From the NCBI RefSeq assembly GCF_000006565.2, contig NC_031477.1, forward strand, positions 4,119,137 through 4,183,136: a DNA stretch of 64,000 nucleotides. The letters run 5' to 3'. The DNA is from Toxoplasma gondii ME49. Taxonomy: Eukaryota > Apicomplexa > Conoidasida > Eucoccidiorida > Sarcocystidae. Shown piece after piece: positions 1 through 11,104 of this stretch; within the stretch, counting starts at the first letter, position 1; each line of letters starts with the position of its first letter. The notes below the pieces were generated by a model. That model was not told where the DNA came from. It was given only the letters and a program-made list of their open reading frames with translations, and searched no databases. The translations under genes and the position numbers were made by a program.

Positions 1-203
1 ACAGAAAAGGAACGATGAGAGAGTGGTGGGGGAGACACGTTCGAGAAACCATGAGGGTCGCGCTGTGCCTTGCAGTAGATCGTTAGCCGAGACAGACGCA
101 GAGACAACAGAGGAAAAAGGAAGGTCAGACCGACGGACGGGAGGCAGACGGCCTGCACGCATGCCCGGGTTTGGGCGCATGCGCGTCTTCGTTTTCTCTG
201 CAG

Positions 204-3200
204 CCTTCTGAGAACGCTCGACAGTCTCCCCAAGGCTCACATGAAGCATGTGCAGCGGTGTTTCTCGTCAGCGTCCGAGCTGGGGGCTACGGATTGACTC
301 TGTCGCACTGCGCTAGCGTCTGCGTGTTCCTTGAGGGTGGAGGCGACGGCAATCCTCAGGTGGAGCGCCAAGCAATCGCGAGGCTGTACAGACAGGGGCA
401 GACAAAGAAGGTGAAAGTCATTCGCTTGATCACTCGAAGCACGGGTGAGAAGCTTGTGAAAGCAAATGCGAGAAAAAGAGTCCAGAGCTCCGTGGGGACG
501 CATGCAAACTCTCTGGACTGGCATCTGGACACGGGTGTCTGTGTGGAGTCCTGCACGCCTGAAAATTCGTTACATCCTTAAACGCAGCTTTAGCCATTCG
601 AGAGGGTCTTGATGAACAAGAGATAGCTGGATTGTTCCCCGAAATGCGTCGAAGTGAGAGGAAAAATGCTATCTGCTCATGAATCGCCCAGCGAATTACA
701 CTCTGAGCTAGAAAAATTAGATACTGAATCCACGTTTAGCAATGAGAACTCGCACGGATCTTAACACGCAAGCGAGTCTTTCGTTTCACATTCCTGTGAG
801 GTGCCTGGGGACCCAACAGAAAAGTCGCTTTTACACATGCGCTATCTGTGTATCTTCTCGCGTAGACATGTGGGTGTTGCCGCACACATGCAGATGGGCG
901 GAGCCTATTCAAAGGGAGAGATTTCGTTTCCTCTCGAGGGTACCCGTTTTTGCGCATCTTGATCACCTCTCGCTGCATGAACCGGGTGTCGTTCGTCTTG
1001 GGTTCGCTCCCGGGGTTCTGCCTTTTTCTTCAGTTGAAGAAGTCCTGTACTGGCGGGGGCGACAGAAGTTGAAGCTGGTGGCGGACGTGCTGTCGGAGGA
1101 CGAGAACGATGAAGAGCCTGAAAGTCAGGGCAAGCGTTCCTTTCTTTCTGCAGCGAGCATGAAGGATCTGATCACTTGTGGGTTGTCATCTCTCGCGCCA
1201 CGCGACGCAGCGAGTGAAACGAAGGCCGCGGAGGGGCAAATGCGGAGTAGATCTCCCGCTTCGTGGCAAACAGTGTCTCTCTCACCTCGAGATGCCACTA
1301 GCCTGGATGTGTCGCAGCTCTCGCGCCTGCTCGCCGAGGCGGAGTCCGCCGCCTCAGAAGCATCGGAAAGGAGAGGCAAAGACCTCAGCGTGCTCAGAGG
1401 AGACACTCCAGCGCTACCAAACGGCGAACGCCAAGCAGACGAGGGGGGAGACCACCCGGGCACCGCGGCTGCCGCTGACCGCGAACGACAGGCGGAGGAA
1501 GAGAACGAAGAAAGCGTCGTGTGCGACCTGTCCGAGCGGAGAGTGGAGAAAACGGAGCGCGGAGACAGCGAGCTCGACAGCTTGCGCGAGGGAGAAAGCA
1601 GCATCTACGTGTATGAAGGGAAAGACTACGCAGGTGTGTTGAAGCAAGCGCTGAGCAGCAAAAAAGCGGATCGGGATGCACTTCAGAGAATCCTCGAAGA
1701 AGCGCGCCGAGAAGAACGTGAAGCAGAGACTCAGGCCGTCGAACAAGATGCCGCAGGATCCCCTGGTGACGGGGTAAGAGACTTGACGCTCTTCAGGGAG
1801 ACTGCGCATGAGGCGAAATAGTCTCGCGGTCACAGTGGTGTGCGAATGAGTCTAAACGGGGACAGACTCGCTGAGATCTCATGAAAACGAACGCAACCCC
1901 TCTTGGGTCTTTTCGCACATTTCAATACTTCTCGAAGGTCCTCAGTATGTACGGATTATACATTCCCGTGACTGCATGTATTCCCAACACGCACGTATAT
2001 ATATATATATATATATGCATATACAAATATATATATATGTGCACGCATACACATATACTCATCTGTGTATATCCCGCTTGATCTGCGCATTTACACGTAT
2101 GCACAGGCACAGGTGGGACTGTCGGTATGCTTCACTTGTCTGTTCCACTTCACTTTGAGTGAGAACCGCGCTCTATGATTCGCGTTCGTCCTGTGATGTT
2201 CCTCTCACTGGGCATCCTGCTGGAGTGCCGTTCAGGCAGAAGGCCGTCGACCCAGTCGAGTGCGGCGAGCACCCTTGACTGCCGCGGAGCTCGCAGCGTT
2301 GCGAGAAGATGCAGAAGTGAGTTAGGAAACAGGACGAAGCCCTTTAGGATAACTTTGGAAGTCAACGGGAAAGTGGCTGCAGAACGCGATGGCGGGCGCT
2401 CGAATTTCTTTGACTCGGTATTAAAAGGAAGATGTGTTTCAAGCGGAGTAGAGCAGATTGTCAAGTGCGTTTCTGAGTCTCCATTTTCCGAAATCATTTG
2501 ATTTATAAGTATCCTCACAAAGCCGTCAACGGTTAGCGAGGTCGGAACGGGCCAGCTCGAATGAAGAAGCAGCAGAAAGCAAACGATTCAAGCAACAAAG
2601 ACATGCGGTTCTCGAATCTGCTGTTCGTTGAGATTCCACATTCGTGATGATGCGAAGAATAACTTCGAGAGACGACAACGAAGGACCCACAAAGCCCTGG
2701 CACCGAAAAAGCGGCTGTCGACGAAGCTCATGTTCGGGGCGTCAGACCGAATCTGCGACTAAGAAGCCTCTCTTGGACGATTGCATCTCAACACAATGGC
2801 ATCAACAATATCTAGTGTTGACGTCCAATAAACACTCTTCTTGTTCCACTTTCTCCTCCGCTCGTTGGGATTTCAATGTAGGAGAAGGTGTCCGTGAAGC
2901 CTCGCGGCAGAGCACAGGACTGGATGTATCTGGGGAGATGTGTGTGCACGAACTAGACCACACTCTAGCTTCATATAAGAGTGGTGCTAAGAGGATGAGG
3001 GATTTCTGTGTCATTCATGAAATGAAGTTATGGCTCAAGGGAAGAGAGGCAGCAACGAACGGACGCGTGCTTCTTTAAGTCGCTTCCCCCCATGTCTCAG
3101 CAGAGATCCAAAAGGGATGCCATTCACTGTGTGTCCGACAGCTTGCTTGTGTTTTACGCTTTCTGCAGCGAAGGCGAAAGGAAGCTCGGGAAGCGAAATG

Positions 3201-6200
3201 GAGAGCAAATGGCTATGTGTCTAGGTCGCTACAGGGCGACAGCGTCTCGGATGACTCAGATTTGCCAGCATCGAGAGACCTCACTGACAGGGAAGGAGAG
3301 CGAGAACAGACAGGCGACGAGGACACCCAAGAGCTCCTGCATCGTTACTTCCATCACCGAACCGGAGACGCTTCTCTCCCCAGAGAAAATCCTCCTGGGG
3401 TCATCGTTCACTTTGTCGATGCAGCTGGCACGTGGTTGGAGGGTCGAGGTTTCTTCAGAGCCCTCGACAGACTGAGCGACATTCCGAGAACACACTTGGT
3501 TCTGGTAGGTGTGCATGCGTCGGTTTCTTTAGATGGTTTCAAGTCGATAATTCCTCCGCTTCCCCACAGCCTGTCGCGAACTCGCTGGGTCTCAGCCGGA
3601 TGTGCAGTGAGCTGCAGGGTCTGGAATGTTACGGTTAGGCATAGTGGAACAGGAATTCTGGTTTTCCCTGGGAATTTGATAGGAACGAAACTGCTTCACC
3701 GTTTGAAAAACGAACTGCAAATTCGAGCGTACGAACTGCAAAGGTGGTGACCAAGTACAGAGGAGGAGTTCCGTCTCTGCTTCCTGCGCCAAAGCTCCCA
3801 TAAGACACCTCTGCCGGGGAAGCCCTGGTGTGTACCAACAGCCGACTTTTCTGAGACCACTGTATACGTATAATGTATGACCCGTGCTCGGTGAAACAGC
3901 AAGTAAATCTCGGCTGTGTGAATCGGTCTGGAACGCGAGCTATTGTGCTGCTGATTCGACGCAGTGCATCGTTCGTTGGGGCGCTGTCTCCAGCTGTCCA
4001 GTCGGGAGAGAACTTGGGACTCTGTATCTCGTAACCGATGTGGTGCAGTTGTGGGTTTGTTTTCGGTCTGGTGGACCTATACAGGAATCTCTAGTGGTCT
4101 CCTACACTTACGGCTATCGATTTCACTCACGCTAGTGTCACACGCAGATGACTGGGAGCCAGTGAACTCGTCGCAGCATTTCATGTCGTTCCAACCCCCG
4201 CATCCGAAACGTGTGGTACGCTTCCCTATTTCATCGCTTCTTCTCCACAAGCTCTCTTCTCCTTCACACCTCTGTTTTCTACTCTTGCCGGTGGAGTTTC
4301 TCTTTCTTCTGGTGTTCGCACCTCCTCACTTTGATACCTATACCGTATCTGCTTTTTTCACGATCTGTTCACATAACCAGACCCGTCGCCGCGGCATGTT
4401 TCGCCTAGTTCTTTGTTGTACACAGCATGGACTTTTTCGCTTCTGTCTTTCTTCTCAGGCGAAGAAGATGGGAGATCTCCACTTGGGCGATTGTCACCTG
4501 GTGCCGCTGAATGCATGCACGTTCGTGGCACTTTGTGTGTGTCTGAAGCGACACAAGCAACGCATGAGTCTGAGTCTGCCGCTTCTGAGGCAATCGCTTC
4601 AGCGGCTTCACAGCCGTGCCGCCGCCCTCGCTCTCTCTCTCCATCTGCCGCGGTGCATCGTCCCGCTGCCTGCAGACATCGACAGAAACCCCCGATCCCC
4701 GTCGCAAGACAACAGCTCGCGGGCAGTTGAGAAACTCGTTCGCGCTCTCTTCAGTCGCTATCGACTCCACGTCTTCATCTACCACTACAGAGAAGCAGAA
4801 GAAGGAGACGGCGCCAGAGCCGGGAGGCGAAGAGGACGCGGCGAAGCAGACGAAGACCGACGACCACGGAAACGCCGCGAGGCAGAGGCAGCACCCGAAA
4901 CCTCGGACACCGCAGAAAGCTTATCGTACGCGATCACAGGCGGCGCGCTGCCTCCACGGAACCCCGAAAACGTTCAGAAGAAAACAGAGAAAACATCCGG
5001 GGAGAGCAACCGAAGGAGCGACCGAGAGAGAAGAAACGGTGGCGAGAGAAGAAGCGAGAGGGGTGTGGACGAAACACAGGCGAGAGGATGTGGAGGCTCC
5101 GGACTCGGGGGTGTAAGGAGCGCGGAAGTATTCAAGGACAATCGAGTTTGGCGCAGCACTCAGTCTCCTGGAAACGTTCCTGGACGGGATGTGAAGCTTG
5201 AGGAAGAGGCTACAAAATGTGTCAAGACAGAGAAACAGAGCCGCGCAGAGGGGGAAGCGCGTGCGGTTGGAAGTCAACAAAAAACGCATGCAGAAGATCT
5301 TGCTGAAGTGGCGAGGGCGATGCGTTCCGAGAGTCAGAGCACCAGAGAGAAGGAGAAGAGGACAGGTGGAGCAAACGAGAAGGAGAAGAGGCCCGTGTCT
5401 CTGCTCGCAGCAAATAAGGTAAGTGAATTGACAGGCGTCTTCGTAGGTAGAGGAGACACCGCGGGTGTAGACAGGCTGGGACTGTGGTATTTCTGCTGGA
5501 GTGGAAGGTGAAAGCAGGTGGGCAAAGCCATACACGGTTGGTAGGATTCAAGGGCGCTTTGAAGAGTGCAAACACACTTCGAAAAACGAAACCTAAAATC
5601 TTTTTCCACTTTCGACAGGTAAGTAGATACCCTCCATGCACGGACCGTTTGCTCCTTCCCTCTGTTCTTCTCTCTCCTGTTCTCACCTCATCTGTATTCT
5701 CTACTTCCGCTGGTCGTGGCGGTACTCTGTTCTGTAGAAGTGAGGCGGATCCCTATACTTCTTTTTCTACATTCACAGACTCAATTCTATCGTTCAACAT
5801 GGACCTGAAGACGTCTTTTCGCGGATGCTGTGTTTTCCGGAGCACGAGGCGCTCTTCTGAATTTGGCTTCGAGGTGCTGTCGACTGTTCGGTGTTCCTTT
5901 TCTGTGATGTTTCCTCTCCCGCTTCAGCCGCCTTCGGTCTCGACTCCAGCAGCTTCACCTGCAACTGCGGCAAAGCCGAAGGCCGGGATGGCACGCAAGA
6001 CAGCTTGGAACGCGCTACGCAAACCTCCGCTACGGCAAGTCTCCAGTCCTTCCTCTCACGCTTGTCTCAACATGCCAAAAGAAACGTTTTCCGCCGGTGA
6101 AAGCGACAGAAAACAAGTATCGGCTTCTCCTTTCGTGGGCAGAGAGGTGAAGATCGAGGAAAACGACGAAAGAATAAGTGCTCAAGACTCGCAAACGCTA

Positions 6201-8206
6201 CGAAGCTCAGCGTTGTCTTTTTCTCCAGCGTCGCTTTCCTCGTCTTCCTCTTCCTCATCTTCCTCTTCTTCGTCGTCATCTTCCTCTCCTATCTCTCCTT
6301 CTACTTCCTCTTCTTCTCTTGCTTCATCCTTTCCCTCATCTTTTTCAACATTCTCTTCTTCTCCGGCATCTTGTCTGCCTCCCCACGACGATGATGCCTC
6401 GGCACTGTCAGCTCTAGGAGGTCGGCCAGGCTTCGCGAAAGTAAAGGAAGAAGTCGACGTCTGTTTGACAGGAAATGTGAATAAGGCAAGAGCAGCAGAC
6501 CCATCTGCTTCTCGAGACTGTCAAAACTTCGTCAAACCAGAAAAACCAGTGGGCACTCAGCCTTCTCTGGAGCAGGCTTTCGGTTTGAAGCAGCTGTCTG
6601 GAGATCATGTACAGCCTCACTCAGAAACATCTCGAGAACGTGGAGTGGAAAACGTTGTCTTCCCTGCTGATTCCGATTCGCCTTGTCCGCCTGCGTCTTA
6701 CGGGTCTGTACGTCTTCCGTCTTCCTCGTCCCAGATGTCCTCTGCTTCATTCCGATCTTCCCCTCCCTCGTTTCCTTTGTCTTCGTCTTTCCATGCGACT
6801 TCGGCTGTGCACGAGCGACCTCCGCCTGTCTCTGCGCAGGTGAAGATTTGTGTTCCTCTTTGTCAAAAACCACCTCGCCAGCTCCCACCTGGGGAAGCCC
6901 GGCGCGGTTTGCAGGTGCAGAGATTGTGCGCTTCGTTTCGGCCTCGCATCGCTGCTGCATCTCCTCACGGCATTCCCGTCAAGAAGCGAGGACTCGCCGG
7001 CGTTGATGTTTGGCTTCATCCATCGATAACAGAAGAAATTGCGCTGTATTTCATCGAGAAAGTCGTGAGTCTAGGTGGTCGAGCCAGACGATGCCCCGCC
7101 GCGCCCGCAGACTGGTATCAAGAAGCGATTCTCGCTCTCCATGAGACAGGACATGCGACAGCATCTTTGCCGACTCCCATTCCAGTCTGTGAGCGCTCCC
7201 GCGCTTCTGGCGAGCTCGTGAGGAGCGAAGAAAGAGTCGAACGGCACAAGGAATCGGCACCACAAGAGCCATACAGAGCGACTGGCGATCCCGGGAGTGC
7301 CGGACAAGCGAAAGCGAAACGCGTGATGTACCTTGTTTTGCCTACCAAACTCCTTGAACAGGTAAGCGGAGATCTGAACAACGACGCACCTGTGAAGGCC
7401 TTTGTCGGGACGAGAGCTATTCAGCAGGCGGTAGTGTTGCATGAAGGATTTCCTAGGAGTAGGTGTGCATGTAAACGTTCTGGCCGTCAAACGTTTCTAT
7501 TTCGCAGGCTGCTATCCACCACAGTCAGCGGCGGGACTTGGCATACTGGGCGCTTCAAGTAGAAGACGCCTTGAGTCGAGATCCATTTATTTCGTTTCTT
7601 CAACAGCATGCACGCGGTGGAGCCGGTAGCGATATTTCTCAAAAGAACGGTGGCGGCAGAATGCAGTACACTTGGAGCCTGCCGTGGACGCCAATTCGAG
7701 GACCGGTGAGTCCGTTCGACGTCGACGAGAACACGGAAAGGGATGAAAATACTCTGCGCCAGGTCCTTGGTTTTTCCGTTGGTGAATCAGACGAGGGTTC
7801 TCAGAGAACCTGCCCGAGAATCGTCGTGGAATTCACAGACTGGCTGGAAAGCCTCCTTTTCCACAAAGGTGTGATAGAACCTAGCGATTGGCGGGGTTTC
7901 CAGTTGTACGCCCACTCCGCAGCTGCCGCAGGTTGTCTTCCGACGTCTCTTGCGAACCTCTACTCGGTTGGACCTCATCCTTTGTCAGTTGCCGTCGCAG
8001 TCAGCATGCAACGCGCGCTGAGAATTCCGACAGAGAACGAGGTGATTCTCAAAGAATGCGGAAAATTCTCTTCGGGTGGTTTTTCAGACCAGACGGAAAA
8101 AACGTTCGACGTCGATATGGAGTCCGACACGGGTATGTTGGATGAGGGTGTGAGCGACGGGGTGCCGAGCATAATTCCTATGAAAGCTGAACCAAGTCTT
8201 GGGTGA
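204..8206 (+). CDS. CHD1L: ALC1/CHD1L-like SNF2 chromatin remodeller with macro domain and BRCT-like tail (5' part outside window)
   Basis: Exons: 204-444, 1034-1773, 2236-2316, 3169-3504, 4459-5418, 5928-7361, 7508-8206. All junctions are GT-AG and phase-consistent (1496 codons plus stop). Exon 1 has helicase motif V (SVRAGGYGLTL) and motif VI (QAIARLYRQGQ). Exon 2 continues with VEEVLYWRGRQKLKLV and the CHD1L-type element IYVYEGKDY. Exons 3-4 carry a basic helical linker. The macro domain starts in exon 4 (VIVHFVDAAGTW, then GRGFFRAL) and ends in exon 5 (AKKMGDLHLGDCHLVPL to RLHVFIYHY), in the same order as human CHD1L. A charged, disordered region and a poly-Ser tract follow. A BRCT-like unit (GVDVWLHP, VVSLGGRARR, VMYLVLP, DLAYWALQ) spans exons 6-7. 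In animals ALC1 slides nucleosomes when its macro domain binds poly-ADP-ribose at DNA breaks; the same nuclear role here is inference. The least certain join is exon 5 to exon 6: the BRCT-like part could belong to a second gene, although no good start codon precedes it. Confidence 0.85.
1995..2040. repeat. (TA)n microsatellite in intron 2 of the remodeller gene
   Basis: An alternating TA tract is interrupted by GCATATACAA. It lies in the intron between 1774 and 2235 and has no coding potential. Confidence 0.85.
6229..6366 (+). repeat. TCN trinucleotide tract encoding poly-Ser in the remodeller
   Basis: Serial TCT, TCC, TCA and TCG codons give about 18 consecutive serines, then a Ser/Pro/Phe-rich stretch. 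The frame stays open through the tract. The mixed serine codons suggest an old, partly decayed microsatellite or selection for a serine linker. Confidence 0.85.
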
Positions 8207-10548
8207 AACAGAATTGGTCTGGAAACGAAAGTCAGTGGAAGAAGAGGGGCGTCAGGCTTGAGAAGCAGACACGGTCTACAGGCCTCAAGGGGAAGCCGCA
8301 GGAAACCGGTTTAACCTCTGGTGACAAAGGGCCCTTACTATGTCTAGGGTTGTTTTCCGGTTTCTCTTTTGTTGCGTGCTCTAAAACGAACGAGCGGTTT
8401 TTTTTCGCTGCCACTATCTTTAGTCGTCAGACAGTGGAAGTGGACGTAGAAAGCGCCGCCCAATTCAAATTGCCGCGTACTATACTTTCCATGAACAAAG
8501 GAGATTCGTGATGTCATGGAATTCCTCGGTAAATGTGCGCCTCTGCCAAAGGAGCGGCCGACGAGAGCTGCAGTCACGTTCCGGGCTTCTGCTGCCGTGC
8601 AGTGGATTCAGGTCCCTAGCTTCCGCGGCGTCCACTGTGTCTTCTATGTCTTTAACAGCAGAGGGAATTAGGCAGGACAGAGAGGAACAAGTTTAGTCTG
8701 AGAACACTGGTGCCGTTTCTCGTCACATGTCCACTCTGGACTAAAGAGCGTTCGCTTTTTGATGTCCCTATGAGGAGTTCGCGCACAGTGTGAAGCAGCC
8801 TTTCCTTCAGATGCGCGACCGTCCTCAGATCCTACTCTGAAAACAATCGCCAGCATACTGGGCTCGTACAATGCGTCTACGCAGTCGCCGCCCGCTAGGG
8901 CTTTAACTGATTCGTTCAGCGTATTGAATGCCAGGATTTCGTGATTCTAGAAACGTCTGAGACTATCGCATGTCACCGGTTTGCTGCGTGAGAACGGTCA
9001 GACAAAAAATTCGGGTCTCTCCAACATACTCTGACACAAACGTACCCCATCCAGTTGCTGCAGTCAATGCACACAGGAAGTTGCAGGTGATTTCCGGAGA
9101 ATGTTTCGTTCGATGAAATGAATATGCGACGCAAGATGCCAAGAAAAAAATCCCGTATTATTTTTAGGTGAAACTCTGGAACAGCGACTTGTACCTTGGA
9201 AGTTTGCATACGGAAAAGCTGCTAGACACCGCTTTGCGAAACAATGCTCAGAAACTGCTTAACTGAAAAAAAACGTCGACGGAGGTTTGCATAGGTCCGA
9301 TGTTCAATTTCAGCGAACTGATACATGGACATATGTTGCATCCACTCACCAGCCAAGATTCGGAACCTCAAGGGCAGCACAGCACTGATTCTCCTAACTA
9401 TAGTGCTCCAAATACGCAAATTATGGAAAGGAAGATACTAAAGGCATGTACTGATTTGTTTTTCTTTTCCCCCCGGTCAGCAAAAAACGATATACACCCT
9501 TACCCAACGGCATGTATTAGTTTGTTTCCATCTTCCCTTATGTCTTCTCAACACCAGACGGCCTTTCGTTTGGCGTTCCGCCAGCTCCCAGGGAAAATAA
9601 GTCACAAGCATTTATTTGTACACCCAAGGCTGTCCGCCTTGACAGGCCATGGGTCTATCAGAAAATCTCTGAGTATATACAAGGGTACATCCTGTAACTC
9701 GGACCATTTGCAATCTAATATCCACTGTGCGTTGAAACGATGCCACCCATCCTGAGAGATACAGACTGACAGAGGAAGGCATATGCTGTTGAAATCTACA
9801 ATTTACCTGATATTAAAACCTCGGACAACGACAGACACCTTCGACCCCCTCATTCTCTTAGCCGAAAGTTGCGGGCAGCGGCGCCGTTGCTGTGACGCGT
9901 GGCAAAGATCGCCAACTTGGTCCCGGGCCAGAGACAGTTCGGGAGAAGGAAGGCTAGGTGCGAGAATTGGAGAACATTCTGTACTGAGAAATCGCTTTTC
10001 TGTGTGCATGCACCGAAGTTGGACTCTAAAGAAAGTACGGGCACACACACTCTATTCCCGAGCTGTCTGTGCAGCTGCTGCATGCGATGCAGCAGCCGCC
10101 GACAGCTGTGTTACCTGTGTTTCCAGAGTTTCTTTGTCACAATTGTCTGTGTTTTCGCATAAATTTAGATTCTTTATGGGCCACCAGAGTGTCATTTTGC
10201 TGGCTTCTCCTCGGTTCTTTTTCCATGTTTTCCCCCCGTTCCTTAATTCACGTCGCGGACGGGCTCACAGTATGCTTGAAGAAGGCATCTAGCTCGGGAG
10301 ATACCGTTTCTGCGTGGTTCGTTGCTCGGACCTTCATAGCACGCGCTCGGTTGTGTGTGCGCGCGACTTTCTGGAGCAGGAAAGTACCGAAGAGTCCTCG
10401 TCTGCGAGTGTTGTGTCTCAAAATTATCGAAACGGTTGCTGGCGGCTGAACCGTCCATTTGCTTCTTCAGTTTCACGTGCGACTCTGCGCCGAGCCCGGA
10501 TCGCGGGGGCACCGTCCTGCTTGGTGGACAGCTTGCTTCGACGCGTTG
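8207..10548. other. intergenic region, no supported gene
   Basis: The stretch between the remodeller stop codon and the tandem repeat has only short open frames on both strands, with no conserved motif or convincing splice pattern. The first part is probably the 3' UTR of the upstream gene, and the rest is spacer. Confidence 0.6.
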
Positions 10549-10817
10549 TCTTGCTAATAACTTCTACCGTATTCCCCCTCTGTGTGGCTACAATCGTCGT
10601 ATGCCAATCTGTCTTGCAAAAACCTTCCGTAGTCCTCTCTGTCTAGATAAACACCACGGCACTCCACTCTTGCTAACGAATATACCATACTCTCCTCTGC
10701 CTGCCTAAAGTCATCGTATGCCAGTCTGCGTTGCTCCATTCTATCGTATTCCCGTCTGTCTCACTAACTCCACCGTATTCCTTTCTGTTTTGCTAGACTA
10801 TGTTCGCTTCTACTCTG
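10549..10817. repeat. degenerate tandem repeat, about 9 units of 28-34 bp
   Basis: Units can be aligned on a rough consensus: TCTTGCTAA, then a variable middle, then CCGTATTCC, a short spacer and TCTG. Units end in TCTG (or a close variant) at spacings of 28 to 34 bases, mostly 29 or 30. Divergence between units is high, so the array is old. It ends about 290 bases before the MON1 start codon and could lie in the MON1 promoter or 5' leader. Confidence 0.7.
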
Positions 10818-11067
10818 AAGCTCCCCTCTGGCGAACGTCGTCTGTATTCCACTTTGCCAGTTGGAGTTTTTTATCCAGATCGACACTGAGGCACGACCGT
10901 GTGGCTGGAGAGCAACCTTGTTTCTGGTCTTTTCCGGCGTTTATATGAGACGGGTGGGTTCCCGCCCTCGACTCGCTCCGGGCGGCAGACCGTCGTTCGT
11001 CAACGTTTTCGGGGCCTGTTTCGGAGGTGTGACTCGATGACTGCCTGACTGAAGCTATCGTTCTTTG

Positions 11068-11086
11068 CGTCTCGCTAGGACGTCTC
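11068..11086 (-). promoter_or_regulatory. two CGTCTC (GAGACG on minus strand) elements before MON1
   Basis: CGTCTC occurs at 11068-11073 and 11081-11086, about 20-35 bases before the MON1 start. The reverse complement, GAGACG, is the core of the WGAGACG element described in Toxoplasma promoters. The flanking base here is C rather than A or T, so the match is to the core only. Confidence 0.35.
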
Positions 11087-11104
11087 GTTTGCTCTTCGCT
11101 CAAA

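Noticed and set aside
4616..5116. Alternative frame of 166 codons inside remodeller exon 5
   Set aside because: The macro-domain match fixes the other frame. This one is Thr/Lys/Arg-rich with no motif.
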